From Lentinus brumalis (Eukaryota > Basidiomycota > Agaricomycetes > Polyporales > Polyporaceae), in contig MARA01000001.1 of NCBI GenBank assembly GCA_001792895.1, positions 1,550,001 through 1,614,000 of the forward strand: 64,000 bases of DNA, written 5' to 3'. The notes below the pieces were generated by a model. That model worked only from the letters and a program-made list of their open reading frames with translations, did not search any database and had not been told where the DNA came from. This document shows positions 1 to 11,768 of this stretch, one piece after another. The stretch's first letter is position 1. Every line of letters begins with the position of its first letter. Both the position numbers and the translations under genes were made by a program.

Positions 1-2199
1 TCTTCGTGGTGGCGGTCCTCGCGCTCGCATACTTCAACGAGCCTATGCTCGTCTCCCGGGTTCAACACGTCTCTTTAACGTCCTTGACGACCCTCAAGAA
101 GAAGAAACCCAAGTTTCGTACGTCGCCACCGTCTGTCGGCTCACGCACGATGCTCACGTTATACACGCAGCGTTCCCCGACTTCAACAGGTATATCCACA
201 GCCAAACCCTGACTACAGAGGACTTTGGACTCGGTGGGTCCCTCCGCGCGTGTGTATGCACGTCACATTGACCTCTTTCGCTATACAGAGGCACCCGACG
301 AGCGAGTGATCATCGTCGGCGACACTCACGGCATGAATGACTCTCTCCAGTGAGTTGCACGTTCGTCGGCGGAACCACCGAGTGGGCGCTCCGCCATTCA
401 TGAGCGGTAGCGGAGAAGCACACAGCGCCATTTGAGGGGCCGTGGATACCTCCGGGTTCCTGCGCAGTGCCCACGGTCCTTCTCTGGCTAACACGTGTGC
501 AGCCCTCGGTGCCTCTTTCGACTACACAGCACGCTTGAATGTCGTGGCGCTGACTGCTCTCGTTCACACAGCAATCTGTTGTCGACCGTCCGCTACAATC
601 CGCACAAGGACACTCTCTTTCTGGCAGGGGACATCCTCGCCAAATCCACCGAGGCCGGCTCGCTTGCGATCCTCGACTTCCTTTCACAGCACCGGCAGGG
701 GAACTGCTACGTGCACGCTAGTGCCGATGCAATTCCAGATCAACAATCCGCGCAGGAGAAGCAGGCTGCCTGCAAGAAAATCTATGCCGTGCGCGGGAAC
801 CACGACCAGATGATCGTCCAGTGGCGAGCCTGGCGCGAGTGGTTCGAAGGCCTGCAGCTCACCTTCCCTTCGGCGGCGCAGTCGTACCCTCGGCGCATCC
901 CCCTTTGGCAGCACTCAACCATAATGCGGCCCACACGAGTTCCGCGTCTGACGATGCCGGTCCGCCTGTGGGCACGGGTTCGCAATTCCTCGCGCTCATT
1001 GAGTCGGAATGGATCCGTGACCGGACGAGCGACCCTACCGGCGCAGGCGCGGACCCACAGGAGTGGGTGGACACCATGCGCAAGCGCGCTGTGGGGACCT
1101 GGCGCGAGGAATGGTGGAGGAGGATTCCGCAGCCTGGCAAAGGTCGGGCAAGCAAGGACTTCCTCATGCTCGGAGACCATTACTGGATTGCCAGGTGAGT
1201 ATATGCGCTTATCTCGCCAACGTCCAAGCCCGCTCACGCCTTGCACGTACGTGTTCTAGGAACATGAAACCAGAGCATGCCGAGTTCCTCTTCTCGTTGC
1301 CACTCGTCATCCACGTCCCGTCGGAGCACTTCTTCCTCGTCCATGGCGGTTTGCTCCCATCCGACCCTCGCCGACCCGCAGATGACAAGCACCAACCCCT
1401 CGCACATCCTCCTTCTCCAGTCGATGACGATAATGGTGCGCCGGACGACGACTACGACTACGATTACCCTATCCTGGATCCCGGATACGTTCAGAAAGCC
1501 TTCCCGCGGTGGACCTCGCTTGAGCTGGACGACGAAGTCGAGGAGCTGCGGGTGCTGCAGGAACATGCACTGCTCCGGGACGTGCCGCAAAACCGAGACC
1601 CGTGGGCCATCCTGAACATGCGGAGCGTCCGGAAGGGCGGCAAGGTCTCTCGGCGCGGTGACAAGGGCACCCCCTGGGCGAAGATCTGGAACGGCCAGAT
1701 GAAGCGCTGCGGTGGGTTCAAGAACGCCACCGCGCTTGCTGACGAGGACGAGGAAGACCTTCATGGCGAGATTGCAGGCGCGCACCCGCTTCCATGCTAC
1801 CCATCTACCGTCGTGTACGGTCACGCTGCGTCGCGCGACCTGGATGTTCGTCGCTGGACCGTCGGACTGGACACCGGTTGCTTGTACGGCCGGCGGCTCA
1901 CCTCTCTCGTGCTCAGTCGCGTGCGGCATTCGCACGAGAAGTACGCGCCGTCTCCTACCACTGGCGATGATACCGAAGAGGATGAGGAAGACCAGTTGAG
2001 CGATGAGGAGGACGAATACGCGCACGAGGGGGCGTTCGACGGCGTGAACGACCAGTTCGCGCGTGTGGCGGGCGGGTCGGCCATCAGCCGCAGGCGCAGG
2101 CCCAAGTCGTGGACGAGGAAGATTAGATTCGGGGACAAGCACTCGGACGTTGCGGCGAAGCTGGTGAGCATCAAGTGTCCCAAGATGGCGGAACCGTAA
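1..2199 (+). CDS. Ppn2-like calcineurin-fold metallophosphoesterase, 5' partial
   Basis: Metal-dependent phosphoesterase of the calcineurin fold, most like yeast YNL217W/Ppn2, a vacuolar endopolyphosphatase. Proposed exons are 1-233, 289-349, 572-1194 and 1260-2199, and all three junctions restore frame. The metal-site motifs appear in order: GDTHG (near 320), GDILAKS (near 632), GNHD (near 798), VHGGLLPSD (near 1340) and YGHA (near 1820). A hydrophobic stretch at 6-45 (VVAVLALAYFNEP) resembles the N-terminal membrane anchor of the family, so the start codon lies upstream of the window. Two one-base losses must be assumed: one in the GGG run near 64, between LVSR and STRLFNVLDD, and one in the CCCCC run near 899-903, between RRIP and PLAALNHN. 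With each base restored the protein reads through. The acidic C-terminal third is low complexity. The family call is firm; the polyphosphatase substrate is inferred from the yeast relative. Confidence 0.8.
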
Positions 2200-2859
2200 T
2201 GAGTGCGGACCCCGCTACTTCCGCCTTGAAGCGGGGCTCTTTTGGCTCTTGTTGAATAGTATCTATCATTATGAAGTCGTGTCAGCCCTCGTTAGTTATT
2301 CGTAGTAGTTCAGTGCATAGTCTCGTAGCTACGGCTAGTATATCGTAGTTCGCGTCCGTTTGGTTAGTAGATGCATTCAGAATGTTTACATGTATCAGTA
2401 GTATCTTGTTCTTGTATACATCAGATACCCCAGCTTCATTTTTGACGAGTATTGGATGCGTACATCAGGCGACGTGCCGTTGCGTTCGCCATATACTGTA
2501 TATAGAGGTCGTCTGGTCGATGTAGGCCTTGCTTGTTGATCGCAGATTTGTTCTGTGTAGTGCAGGCGCTTAGGCGTCATCTCAGCTTGTTTCCATACCG
2601 TCATGACCTGACATTCAAGTGAACTTCAGCACTCTCTCAGTCTGAGTCTCTTGAAACACTGGATCGGCGGCTTCACATGCATTCGTGGATACCAACAAAG
2701 CACAGCAAGAAAGCATGGGAGATAAGTTACAAGTGAGTGACCGAGCGATCTGCCTCTACGACACAGGTATCGTCAACACGAGTGGTAGTCTGACATTCCT
2801 GAAAACGCAGTCTGCCTCGCGTATGATAAATTAGTAGGGGGAAATCCAGATAGTGGAGA
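2200..2859. other. Intergenic stretch between convergent genes
   Basis: This holds the 3' ends of the phosphoesterase (+) and the small heat-shock gene (-). Base composition is lower in GC than the flanking coding DNA. I see no supported gene, RNA or repeat. Confidence 0.5.
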
Positions 2860-3844
2860 CTAACCACGTACGTCAATGTCGGGTATCGTTCTCATCGTCC
2901 TCGGGTCGGGAGCCTGCTCCGTGTCACTGTCTGCGCGCACGCACTTCAGATTCGGTAACGTCAAGGTCAACCTCTGCCCGTCCCGGGATGCACGGACCTC
3001 CTCAAACTGCCAAGCTACCGCGTCAGCCCTCGTAACACGCCGAAGAGCAATGCAATGCAACGCACCTTAGTGCCATCCGGCAGCGGGATCGTATGGCTGT
3101 ATCTCCGGACCTCCCTCTCGCGCACCACGACGTCCCCATCCTGCCTTTCTACCGTCCTCTCCACTCGCCAGCTGACGATCAGCCGGCTTGTCCGGTAGCT
3201 GACGTGCATATCCTGCTTCTTCACCCCGACCATGTCGAACGTCACGAGCATCTGTGCAACGCCCCGGCCCCACCCCGCCAGACAGCAGTCAGCTCTAGCC
3301 CTCTTGCAAGTGGGCCACCCTGTACTCACGTTCCTCCCGTCGGGGGACTCCCGGAAGTTCACGCTGGGACGCACAAACACGACTTGTTGGACCGGCTGAC
3401 TAGACGACAGACGGAAGTTCGGACGGCCTACCTGGATCTCCGCTTCGTCACACGTTTCTTCGTCTGCGGCAGCTGCTGTACTTGTGTCTCCGAGGACTGC
3501 GATTGCTGGGACGGCGACTGCGAGAGCGATGCGGCGCCCTCAAGCGACTTGACCTTCGACGGCGATGACGCCAGCTCCCGCTCCTTCGTCTGCATAACCT
3601 CCTCCCATATCGGATCAAGCGACGTCTCCCCGATGGGCGCAGGCGAGATCGGGAAGTTTGGGTCGACAGGTGAGTAGAAGAGCGTCGAGGGCGAGGGTGG
3701 AGACGGAGCGGTTGGCCGTCGGATGTCGTCCGAGAGCGAGAGGGGTGTCAGAGCTGGATTCTCTCGTGGGGCAAAAGCTCGCTCGAAGAGCTTGTCGAAC
3801 GCCTCGAGCGAATGTCGGGGCTTCCTGAACGGTGTTGACGGCAT
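2860..3844 (-). CDS. Small heat-shock protein, Hsp20/alpha-crystallin domain
   Basis: ATP-independent chaperone of the Hsp20 family. Exons 3844-3432, 3399-3330, 3251-3066 and 3006-2860 sum to 816 nt (271 aa plus stop). The N-terminal half is Ser/Pro-rich and begins MPSTPFRKPRHSLEAFDKLF. The alpha-crystallin domain follows, with FVRPSVNFRESPDGRN, LVTFDMVGVKKQDMHVSY, SHTIPLPDGTK and FEEVRASRDGQRLTLTLPN. The matching Hsp20 core is split over three exons whose joins are all in frame. The long disordered N-terminus makes it larger than a typical 150-200 aa Hsp20. No clear heat-shock element (repeated nGAAn units) is visible in the first 300 bp upstream. The C-terminal end is less certain because a GTACGT donor-like site lies just before the proposed stop. 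Confidence 0.8.
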
Positions 3845-4644
3845 CCCAATATGACGCGACCAGAAATATGCAACGGTCAGAGGGTGTGCGGGGAACGATG
3901 CGCGCACGGCAGGGTCTGCGGGACGGTCTGTGGGACTGGGTTGTGTGTTGGGGAGGAACGGAGCGGTGGAAGCAAGGCAGGTTACAGGCTGTTACAGGGG
4001 GCAGCGAGGTCAATATATTCAAGCAGGTATTCTGACGTGATGGCAGCGTGCTGGTCTTCGCCTCGCCGCGGGACGCCTGGGCAGATCAGCTGCATCCGTG
4101 CATCCTGCGCGAGAGCGGCGCGTAGATATCTCATCTCGATGCGTGCAATGTGCATCCACGCTCGCACGAAGTCCGCCGGTACTCGCTTTGCGCGGAGCTC
4201 GATGCGGTTCTCGACCTCGGAAAGGCGAACGTGTCAGCGAATCTGTCTGCTACATGTAACACGAGAAGCACCCTTTCGCCCCCTTCAAGCCAGTCCGACC
4301 AGAGAGACACGAAGGACGTAGGGAATCGCGAGCCACAATTGTCAGATGTCGCGCATCTTCTGCCTCGCGGTCGCCATGAGGCGACATCATGCAGTCAGGC
4401 ATCTTCATCGGCTTCAAATCCGGAATGGGTTATTGCACATGCGCGACGCGTGCGCGGGGAACATGCTCTTGTGCGTATGTTGTGGATCAAGAATGAGGCA
4501 AAGATAGCATAAGAGTACATGTGGGGACGCCTGGGCCGGTGGTGACAAGACTACTACTTACTAGGAGACTACAGTACAGTACAGCAACTGGAAGATACGG
4601 AAATACACGTATGTACACACATGACAGTGGTCATACATCATGCA
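3845..4644. other. Intergenic region: Hsp20 promoter and helicase 3' flank
   Basis: About 0.8 kb between the Hsp20 start and the helicase stop. A TATA-like element (minus strand TATATT, near 4012-4018) sits about 170 bp upstream of the Hsp20 start. Open frames here, such as + strand 4150-4512, have no recognisable domain and no splice support. Confidence 0.4.
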
Positions 4645-7600
4645 TCATGAACCGCCCGGAAGCATGGGCTTGAACTTCTTATTAGCGTAGCCTCCCGTGG
4701 CGCGACCCATCCCAAGGCGTCGCTTGACGGCGGTCGAATTCGCTGAGGCATCCGCCGATGGTGTCGCGGGAGAGGAGTTACTTGATGAAGAACGGCTGGA
4801 TGAAGGGATCGACGGACCAGAGGACGACGGACGTCCATGCGCGGGAGAAGACCGGGGAGAGCATTTGGGTATGAGTGGTCCTGAGACGTACGCGGACGAG
4901 TTCTCTTCGGCCTTCACGATTCCTCGCGGATGGACCATAGCAGCTGCCGGGCGCCTGCCCCAGTCATCTGCTGTGTGTGGTTCCGTCTTGACAGGTGGGA
5001 ACACTGGCTGGCCCGCCCTCGGATACGGAGGGGGCATACTTGGTGTAGAGGTGGGCTCCATCTTCACCGCGCTTGAGGATTTCTTGCCCTTGGGGTGGAC
5101 GACAGAAGGTAGGGCAGTCAAGGGAGGCTCCAATTTCACATGGCCTGGCTCCAGCTTGATGGGAGATTGCCCTGCAGCAGGTTCAGTAGCCTTGGCTTTG
5201 CCCTTCCCCTTAGACGGAGAGTCGTCAGTAGATGTGCCTCGGTGAGCCCCAGGCTGAACAATCCAGCTGCGCAGGTTGTTCCCAGTCGGGAGACCACGTG
5301 TTGTCGCTGCATTGACAACCCTCCCGCTGGAGGAGGCCAGGGCGTTGACATTGCGCCCAATGAACGGCGGCTTCTGTGCGACCGACGCACTTGCCGAAGC
5401 AGATGACGAGGTCTGTTGTGTGCTCCGAACAATGCCGGCACGGTGGGCGTCGTTGAAATGTACCAGACTGCTCGCCACAAAGATGGCGGGCTCTGCAAAA
5501 GTGTCAATTGAGCTGCCAATGCGGGTATGAAACGCTAGACATGCCTGGGACGTCGTCGTCGTCGCCGTCAATCTCAATGATATCAATTGGCTCCTGCTTG
5601 ACTACCTGAAGCGGCTCCTGCTTGACCGCCTGTAGAGGCTCCTGCTTGATCGTCTGTGGCGGCTTCTGCTGGCGTGGCTGGTTCGGATACCGTGATGGTT
5701 TCTGGCGTTGTTGGGCTTGCAATACCCGTCCATTGCCGGGAAAACGAGGGTGCTGCTCCGGAACGGGTGCGCCCGGATACCTCTGTGGAACGCCATAACC
5801 ATTGACACGGACGTCTGACAGGTCTCTGAAGGGAGCGTTGGGCCCCCATATTGGATGTCTGCCTGTTCGTTCGCTATGTGCATGTATCGTCAGGTATAGA
5901 GCGCTGCATTGCGGGGAGACACTGACTAGTCAGCAACCCTCCGGGCTACCTCAGCATCATCTGGCAGCGGACGGCTGTTCAGCACTTTGGAGAGTGTCGC
6001 TCGGTCTTGCGGAGTCAAGACGGGCAGCTCCTCCGATAAGGTACCCCTCGTCTGCGTTATGCTTCATTTGGATTCGAAAGGACGCAAAGAGACACTACCG
6101 CACGAACCTTGGAATCACTACGCACAGCAGCAACGAATTGCGACACCGATTGAGGCATTGACTCTCCGGATACCATGCGCGTCGTGGTGTGCGTGAGATA
6201 GAGGAGGCCTTGTGCACGAGTGCATGCGACGTAGAGCAATCGACTAGGAGACGTCGATGAAGCAGCTCAGTAGTTAGCAGGAACGTAGATATGTGAACTC
6301 ACAGCTCCTCTTCGACGTCCTCAGCGCGAGATGAAGGGAACACGCCATTGACAACTGGTAGACGTCAGCTGCCCTGCTTCGGAAGAAGTCGTCAATATAT
6401 CATACCTGCCGGGATCATGACGACCGCCCACTCAAGGCCCTTCGCTGCATGGCAGGTCGATATGGTCACTTTCTGGATAACCGTCAGCGATCAAAGCATA
6501 ACTAGGATAGCACAGGACTCGCCTCCTTGCTCTTCTCGTCTTCTGGGGTCTCAGTGTCGGTCGAGAGCATCGAAGCTTGCAGGAAGAGACGTAGAGGCGT
6601 GTCTCTGATGCCAACGTCAGCTTGTGACGTTGAGTATTTCAGGTGACCTCACACTGTAGGCTGGCCCCAGCCGGATTCCGATCCTCTACTTGGTCCGCAT
6701 CCCACTCGCCCAAGTTGTCACCCCACAACTCCTCGTGAGCAGCGTCCTCAGCGTCCCGCATCTTCTTCTCAACGGCAGACGGCATCCCGTTCTCCACTTC
6801 AGTGGCGAAGTTGATCAGCTCTTGCACATTGTCCCACCTGCTCTCGTAGTCCGGCTGGGTCTTCCGCAGGTGCTCTCCGTAGTTGATCAGTTCCAGGAAG
6901 GACTGGATCAGCTTCGACGGAGACATGCCCTGTACACAGTAAGACCGAGATGAATACGGACAGCACCTATACTAGAGAAACAGACAGATTTACCTCAATC
7001 GCGAACTTCCGCATGTCGCGAATGACTCCCACAAAGTGGCCGAGTTTCTTCTTCACAGGTGGCTTGATGTCGGGGATCTTCCCGTCCACGATGCGCTCGA
7101 CGACTGTCAGAGGGGAAATCTTGAGCTGCTCAGCTCGGTGCAGCAGCTCAGCCACAGTCTAAAGTATTTGTTTAGCATCTGGGAGATAGTCATATGAAGG
7201 CGATGGGAGCGCATATAGATACCTTTTCTCCGACGGACCGAGAGGGGACGTTCACGACACGCGTGAATGCCGGGACAAAGGCGGGATTGTCGACAAGCTG
7301 CAAATATGCCAGAACGTCCTTGATCTATACCACGGTCAGACGGGTAGCTAGACGGAAGAAGGCATCATATGCACCTCTAGACGCTCGAAGAACTTGTGTC
7401 CAGCCAAGACCCTGTTTGGGATGCCTTCCTTCTGAAGAGCGCTCTCGATCGTTCTGGAGAGTGCATTGAAGCGGAGGAGGACAACAAAGTCATTCCAGTT
7501 GAGCATCCCGCCGGAGAAGGCCACGAGACGCTTGATTTCGGCCGCAATGAAGCCAGCCTCCACCTGTTCCATGGGGAATGCGCGGAGGACGGGCGTTGGG

Positions 7601-8945
7601 CCCTTCGCATGAGATGTGTTGAGGGTCTTCTGTATCCGGTTCTTGTCTTGACATCGCGTCAGTACAAGCGGGAAGGCAATGCAGCGCATTCCCTACCTTG
7701 CGAGATGAACGCCATACTTGCTGCTAAGATCGAGGCGGTCGAGCGATAGTTCTGCTCGAGGTAGATCTGTTGGGTAGTGGGAAAGTCTGAGGTACGTAGT
7801 CAGGCCCTACGTTTCAGGTCAGTTGTTCACACAGACACACCTCTCTTCATGTTGGCCAGATTCTCGATCTCTGCGGACCGCCATCCATAGACTACAGAGA
7901 CATCAGCATTCATACGATAGAGTCGCGGAGGTATGAACTGACTGGACTGGTCGGGGTCACCAAAAATGGTTACACAACGACATGTTTGAGCAATAAATCG
8001 CATTAGCTCGTACTGAGTGGTGTTGGTGTCTTGGCTGGCAGCGCACCGTCAGCATCAGAGAGAACAAAGACAGCATATACTCACTATTCGTCCACGAGCA
8101 CGTGTTGACACCAAGTAGATGCCTTCTTCTGCTGCGAGAAGAGTTTGACACCGAATAGCAGCAGATCGTCGAAGTCGAGACTGTTTGATCCCCGCAGGAG
8201 TTTCTCATACTCCTTGTAAATGGAGGCGATGACATGTCCGAGCTTGCCTTCTAGTAGATCCGGCTTGGTTCCTTCAGCAAAGTGGCGCATATTCCGCTCC
8301 TGATCGGTGAACCGGCTGTATTCCGCAGCTTTCTTCAAGGCGTCATCTGCGGTGAGACCTTTGGCCTTGAGCTTGGAGATCATTGAAAGCACCGAGCCCT
8401 CCTTCAAGGAGGTGTTATTCTCCTTCAGAAACTCAACATACTGCTTCAGGAGTTTGGCGATGATCTTCTTGCTGTGGAACGCGCATATCGGAACCATAGT
8501 GATATTTGCGCAATCAAAACCACTCACCTCTCATCCGCATCGCACACTGTGAAGTTCCCCTCAATCCCCACATACTTCGCATATCTCCTCAAGAACTTGG
8601 CGCAGAGAGCGTGGAAGGTCCCCATCTTGATCTGGGCGGTGTTGTCCTTGCCGATGAGCTTGACGAGCCGCTCGCGCATTTCGTTCGCGGCCTTGTTTGT
8701 GAAGGTAACGGCGCATATAGACCATGGGGGGAGGTAGCAGTTCGTGATGAGATGGGCAATTCGCATGGTGAGCACTTTCGTCTTCCCGCTGCCTGGACCA
8801 GCCAGGATTTGCAGGGGAATCTGGGGCGGGTGTTGCACAGCTAACAAGAATTCAGTGAGAGTTCGTGATGCATGGCGACGAGGAAGAGCAAACCTTGCAG
8901 CTGAGCGGGATTCAGGTCTTTGAGCAGTTCGTTGACACTTGTCAT
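4645..8945 (-). CDS. SRS2: Srs2-like UvrD-family DNA helicase with SUMO-motif-rich tail
   Basis: Superfamily 1A 3'-5' DNA helicase; Srs2 strips Rad51 from ssDNA and restrains recombination at forks. Seventeen exons (8945-8894, 8840-8528, 8471-8085, 8034-7943, 7891-7841, 7786-7697, 7646-7375, 7324-7223, 7158-6994, 6929-6655, 6604-6523, 6472-6406, 6354-6303, 6243-6108, 6051-5927, 5873-5545, 5492-4645) sum to 3,438 nt, or 1,145 aa, close to yeast Srs2 (1,174 aa). All helicase motifs are present: NPAQLQAVQ, AGPGSGKT, FTNKAANEMRERL, VDEYQDTN, FGDPDQSIYGWR, LEQNYRS, STCHAAKGLEW and YVACTRAQ. The non-catalytic tail carries three KQEP repeats, at least five further psi-K-x-E sites and an IIEID-acidic stretch resembling a SUMO-interacting motif. 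Two introns (6473-6522 and 5493-5544) use GC donors. The alternative, a generic UvrD/PcrA-like helicase, is less likely given the tail. Confidence 0.88.
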
Positions 8946-9026
8946 CTTGAGCGACGCTTCGGCGACATGCAGACTGGAGATGGTGATGGTCAGAGCTACG
9001 ACGCGCTCTGCCAAAGTTCCCGCGCT

Positions 9027-9051
9027 ACGCGTCGACGCGTAGTCGACGCGT
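9027..9051. promoter_or_regulatory. Cluster of three MluI cell-cycle boxes upstream of the SRS2-like gene
   Basis: The hexamer ACGCGT occurs at 9027-9032, 9035-9040 and 9046-9051. The first two form a perfect 14-bp palindrome (9027-9040). The cluster lies 82-106 bp upstream of the helicase start codon. ACGCGT is the binding site of the MBF (Mbp1/Swi6) G1/S factor. A CACGTG E-box follows at 9063-9068. Cell-cycle control of this gene is an inference from the motifs. Confidence 0.65.
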
Positions 9052-9351
9052 GGGGTCACGGCCACGTGATAGGCGCTTGTACTACTAAGTAAGTAGTCGT
9101 TATTCGCGCAACTGCTCAGCTGCTCATTTGTCGACAAACACTTGTACTGAAGAGGTGTAAAAGCATGGATGAGCATTAGACACGTGAATATATCCTACAA
9201 ATACAGCAGTAGTAAGTACAACGACGTCCCGAGCGGGTGGGCCAACGCGACAGATATGTGCACTAGTACAGCATCACCGTAAGTTTCACCCAGAGTGTAG
9301 CAGAGCATCTGCGAAGTGTATCGTATCACACGAGAGGGCGAAAACTTCCTC

Positions 9352-11768
9352 TCAGAACTTCTCGATATGATCGTGCTTCTCGTTTGTAGGACTGCCACTG
9401 GCACGGTTTGGGTCGGGGTCGTTGTACGCGTCAAGCCCGATGCGCTTCTCGATCTCGACGAAGCGTGCGGTCTCTCCTGCCGCCATCCCGGCAGAGCCGA
9501 AGACCTCGTCCATCTCTTCGAGCGTCAAGCCCTTGGTCTCGGGTACGAAGAACATGATGAAGAGCCCTCCCAGGAAGGAGAATGCCTGAATGACATGGAG
9601 TTCAGGACAGAGACAGAGAGCGTAGGATGCGGACGTACCCCGAAGAAAATAAAGGTACCGTAGTGGATGTTGTCCAACATGGTGGGGGTGACTTGTCCGA
9701 CTATGCAACACGTGAGTCAAGAGCTCTACCGTCAGGACGACTCCACGTACCGATGAAGTTGTTCATCCAGTTCGAGGAGGCCGCAATCGAGACTCCCTTC
9801 CCACGAACGGAGAGCGGCCAAATCTCAGCAACAAGAATCCAGGCGCACGGGCCCCAGGAGTAACCAAAGCCGATGGCGAAGAGCCAAACTAAAGCGCATG
9901 CCGCCCAACCAGCTGCGACGTGCTGTGGCCATGAACCTTGGTAAAGCCCGCTGAGAACAGCGACGATGAGATGGCACGCTGCCATAAGGAAGGCGCCGGA
10001 GACAAGGACGGGCTTTCGGCCGATCTGGTCAACCCAAATGACGGCGGGGATGGTCGCAAGGAACATCCTAGACGGAGTATTGGGTCAGCATTGCTCCCTA
10101 TGGGGAGCACCAGCAGGCATATGTACTCACACAATACCAACGACACCGGTAGCGAGAAGGGAAACGGAGTTCCCGGTCAAGCCCAGGTCTTTGAAAATGA
10201 AGGGGCGTAGTATAAGATCGCGTTCACGCCCGTCCATTGCTGAAAGAACATCGTCAACGAGCCGATTGCCACACGAGCGAAGAGCGCTGCAAGAGGTGTC
10301 ATCAGTCATCGATTTTTCCGATCCCGAATATAAAACGCGTACGCCTCGACCGAAGCAAACTAAGATAGTCGCGCAGGCCGAGCTTGAAGTTGGATGCGAA
10401 TGAGCCATCCTGCAGGTCGGGGTACTTGATCTCAGACGTCTCCTTCTCGAAGAGATACTGCGCCTTGATCTCCCTGCATCAGACCCATTCAGTGCTGCCC
10501 AAGGCGCTATATGCTCGAAGCATCACTCACAAAAATTCAATCTGGACGAGGTCAGAGTCGGGCGGCAGGCGGCGCGCACGGCTCAGAACCTGCAGTGCCT
10601 CGTCGTCGCGTCCGTTGTTGACTAGCCACCTCGGGGAGAACGGCATAGCCAGGATACCGACACCGAGAATGATGGCAGGGACGAGCTGAAGAGCCAGAGC
10701 AATACGCCATGAAGCTTCGCTTTGCCCCTGGCCGGTGCCTCCGATGTAGTTGGTCCCGTAGTCGATCCAGAAAGAGATCATGATACCAAAGGTAATCGCG
10801 AGCTGCTGGAGAGCTACAAGACTCCCGCGAACCTCAGGAGGTGCCAATTCCGCACTACGATTGCTCATCAGGGAATGGCAGAATTGCTGAGTCGTCCGTA
10901 AGACTCACTTGTACAGCGGGACCGCCATACTGAGCGATCCGACGCCCAGACCGGTTACGAAACGACCTGCGGACAAACATCAGCACCTCGTGGGGCCATG
11001 GGCGCGATAGCATGCTCACCTCCATATATAGATGACGGCTGGAAAGCAGCGGTCTGTACAATGACGCCAATACAGAAGACCGCGACAGCTGCAACGCGTA
11101 ATCAAGCGACGCGTTCATAGGGTTTCCCACCAGTAAGCCAGCGTCCCGACGCTCGCGGGATAGAAGAACAACGCACCAAGCACGATAGTGTACTTTCGCG
11201 AGAGCTTATCAGCAAGGTAGCCAGTGCAGAGGACGCCAAACCAGGCTCCGAGCTCCAAAATCGAAACGAGCCAGCCTTTAGTCCCTGACTGGTTCACAGC
11301 AGAAGCCATTCGCTGGTCGAACGAGTACATATTCAGTACCCAGAGAAAACACCCTGTGCATCCCGAGATTATCAGCCGCTGTGGGAATGCAGAGGTGCCG
11401 TATGGGACCGACCTGGTTGTACCCTACCCCACATAGCGCGTAATCAGCACGCCATCTTGAAACTCGTCGGAACAATAGCGTGACGCACCATAGAGCCTAA
11501 GAACGACGCACAGTCAGCAAAGGCCCACCCAGCGACGCAAGACAAAGTAAGCTCACAAACCACCTAGCGATGCGAATACCGCGATTGCGAAGACTCTGGC
11601 ATTTGCAAGAAGGCCAGCCTATGGAATGCGCGGCAGCAACAGTACAGTCAGGGGACGCTATCATTGCGCTAGCGAAGCACGGAAGAACAGAAGACATACC
11701 CATCCAGACGGACCCGCCAGGTTCTTTCGGCGATTCGACGCAATGATGTTCGCACCACCTCCGGCCAT
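9352..11768 (-). CDS. MFS sugar transporter
   Basis: Twelve-helix proton/sugar carrier of the MFS sugar porter family, plasma membrane. Thirteen exons: 11768-11700, 11618-11557, 11496-11489, 11423-11413, 11353-11177, 11088-11020, 10966-10909, 10854-10531, 10473-10361, 10286-10131, 10067-9751, 9700-9639 and 9585-9352. They sum to 1,660 nt, and restoring one base at each of two sites gives 1,662 (553 aa). Family signatures are GLLYGYNQ, LADKLSRKYTIVL, GRFVTGLGVGSLSM, YNAELAPPEVRGSLVALQQ, FSPRWL, FQQWTGVNAILYY and PETKGLTLEEMDEVF. Exons 3 and 4 are only 8 and 11 nt, yet they are needed to build LLYGYNQ. Frame breaks lie in a GGG run (11339-11341) and a GGGG run (10202-10205, plus strand). The substrate is probably a hexose but is not proven by sequence. 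Confidence 0.85.

Noticed and set aside
3845..4300. Heat-shock elements upstream of the Hsp20 gene
   Set aside because: Scattered GAA and TTC triplets occur, but no run of three correctly spaced inverted nGAAn units was found.
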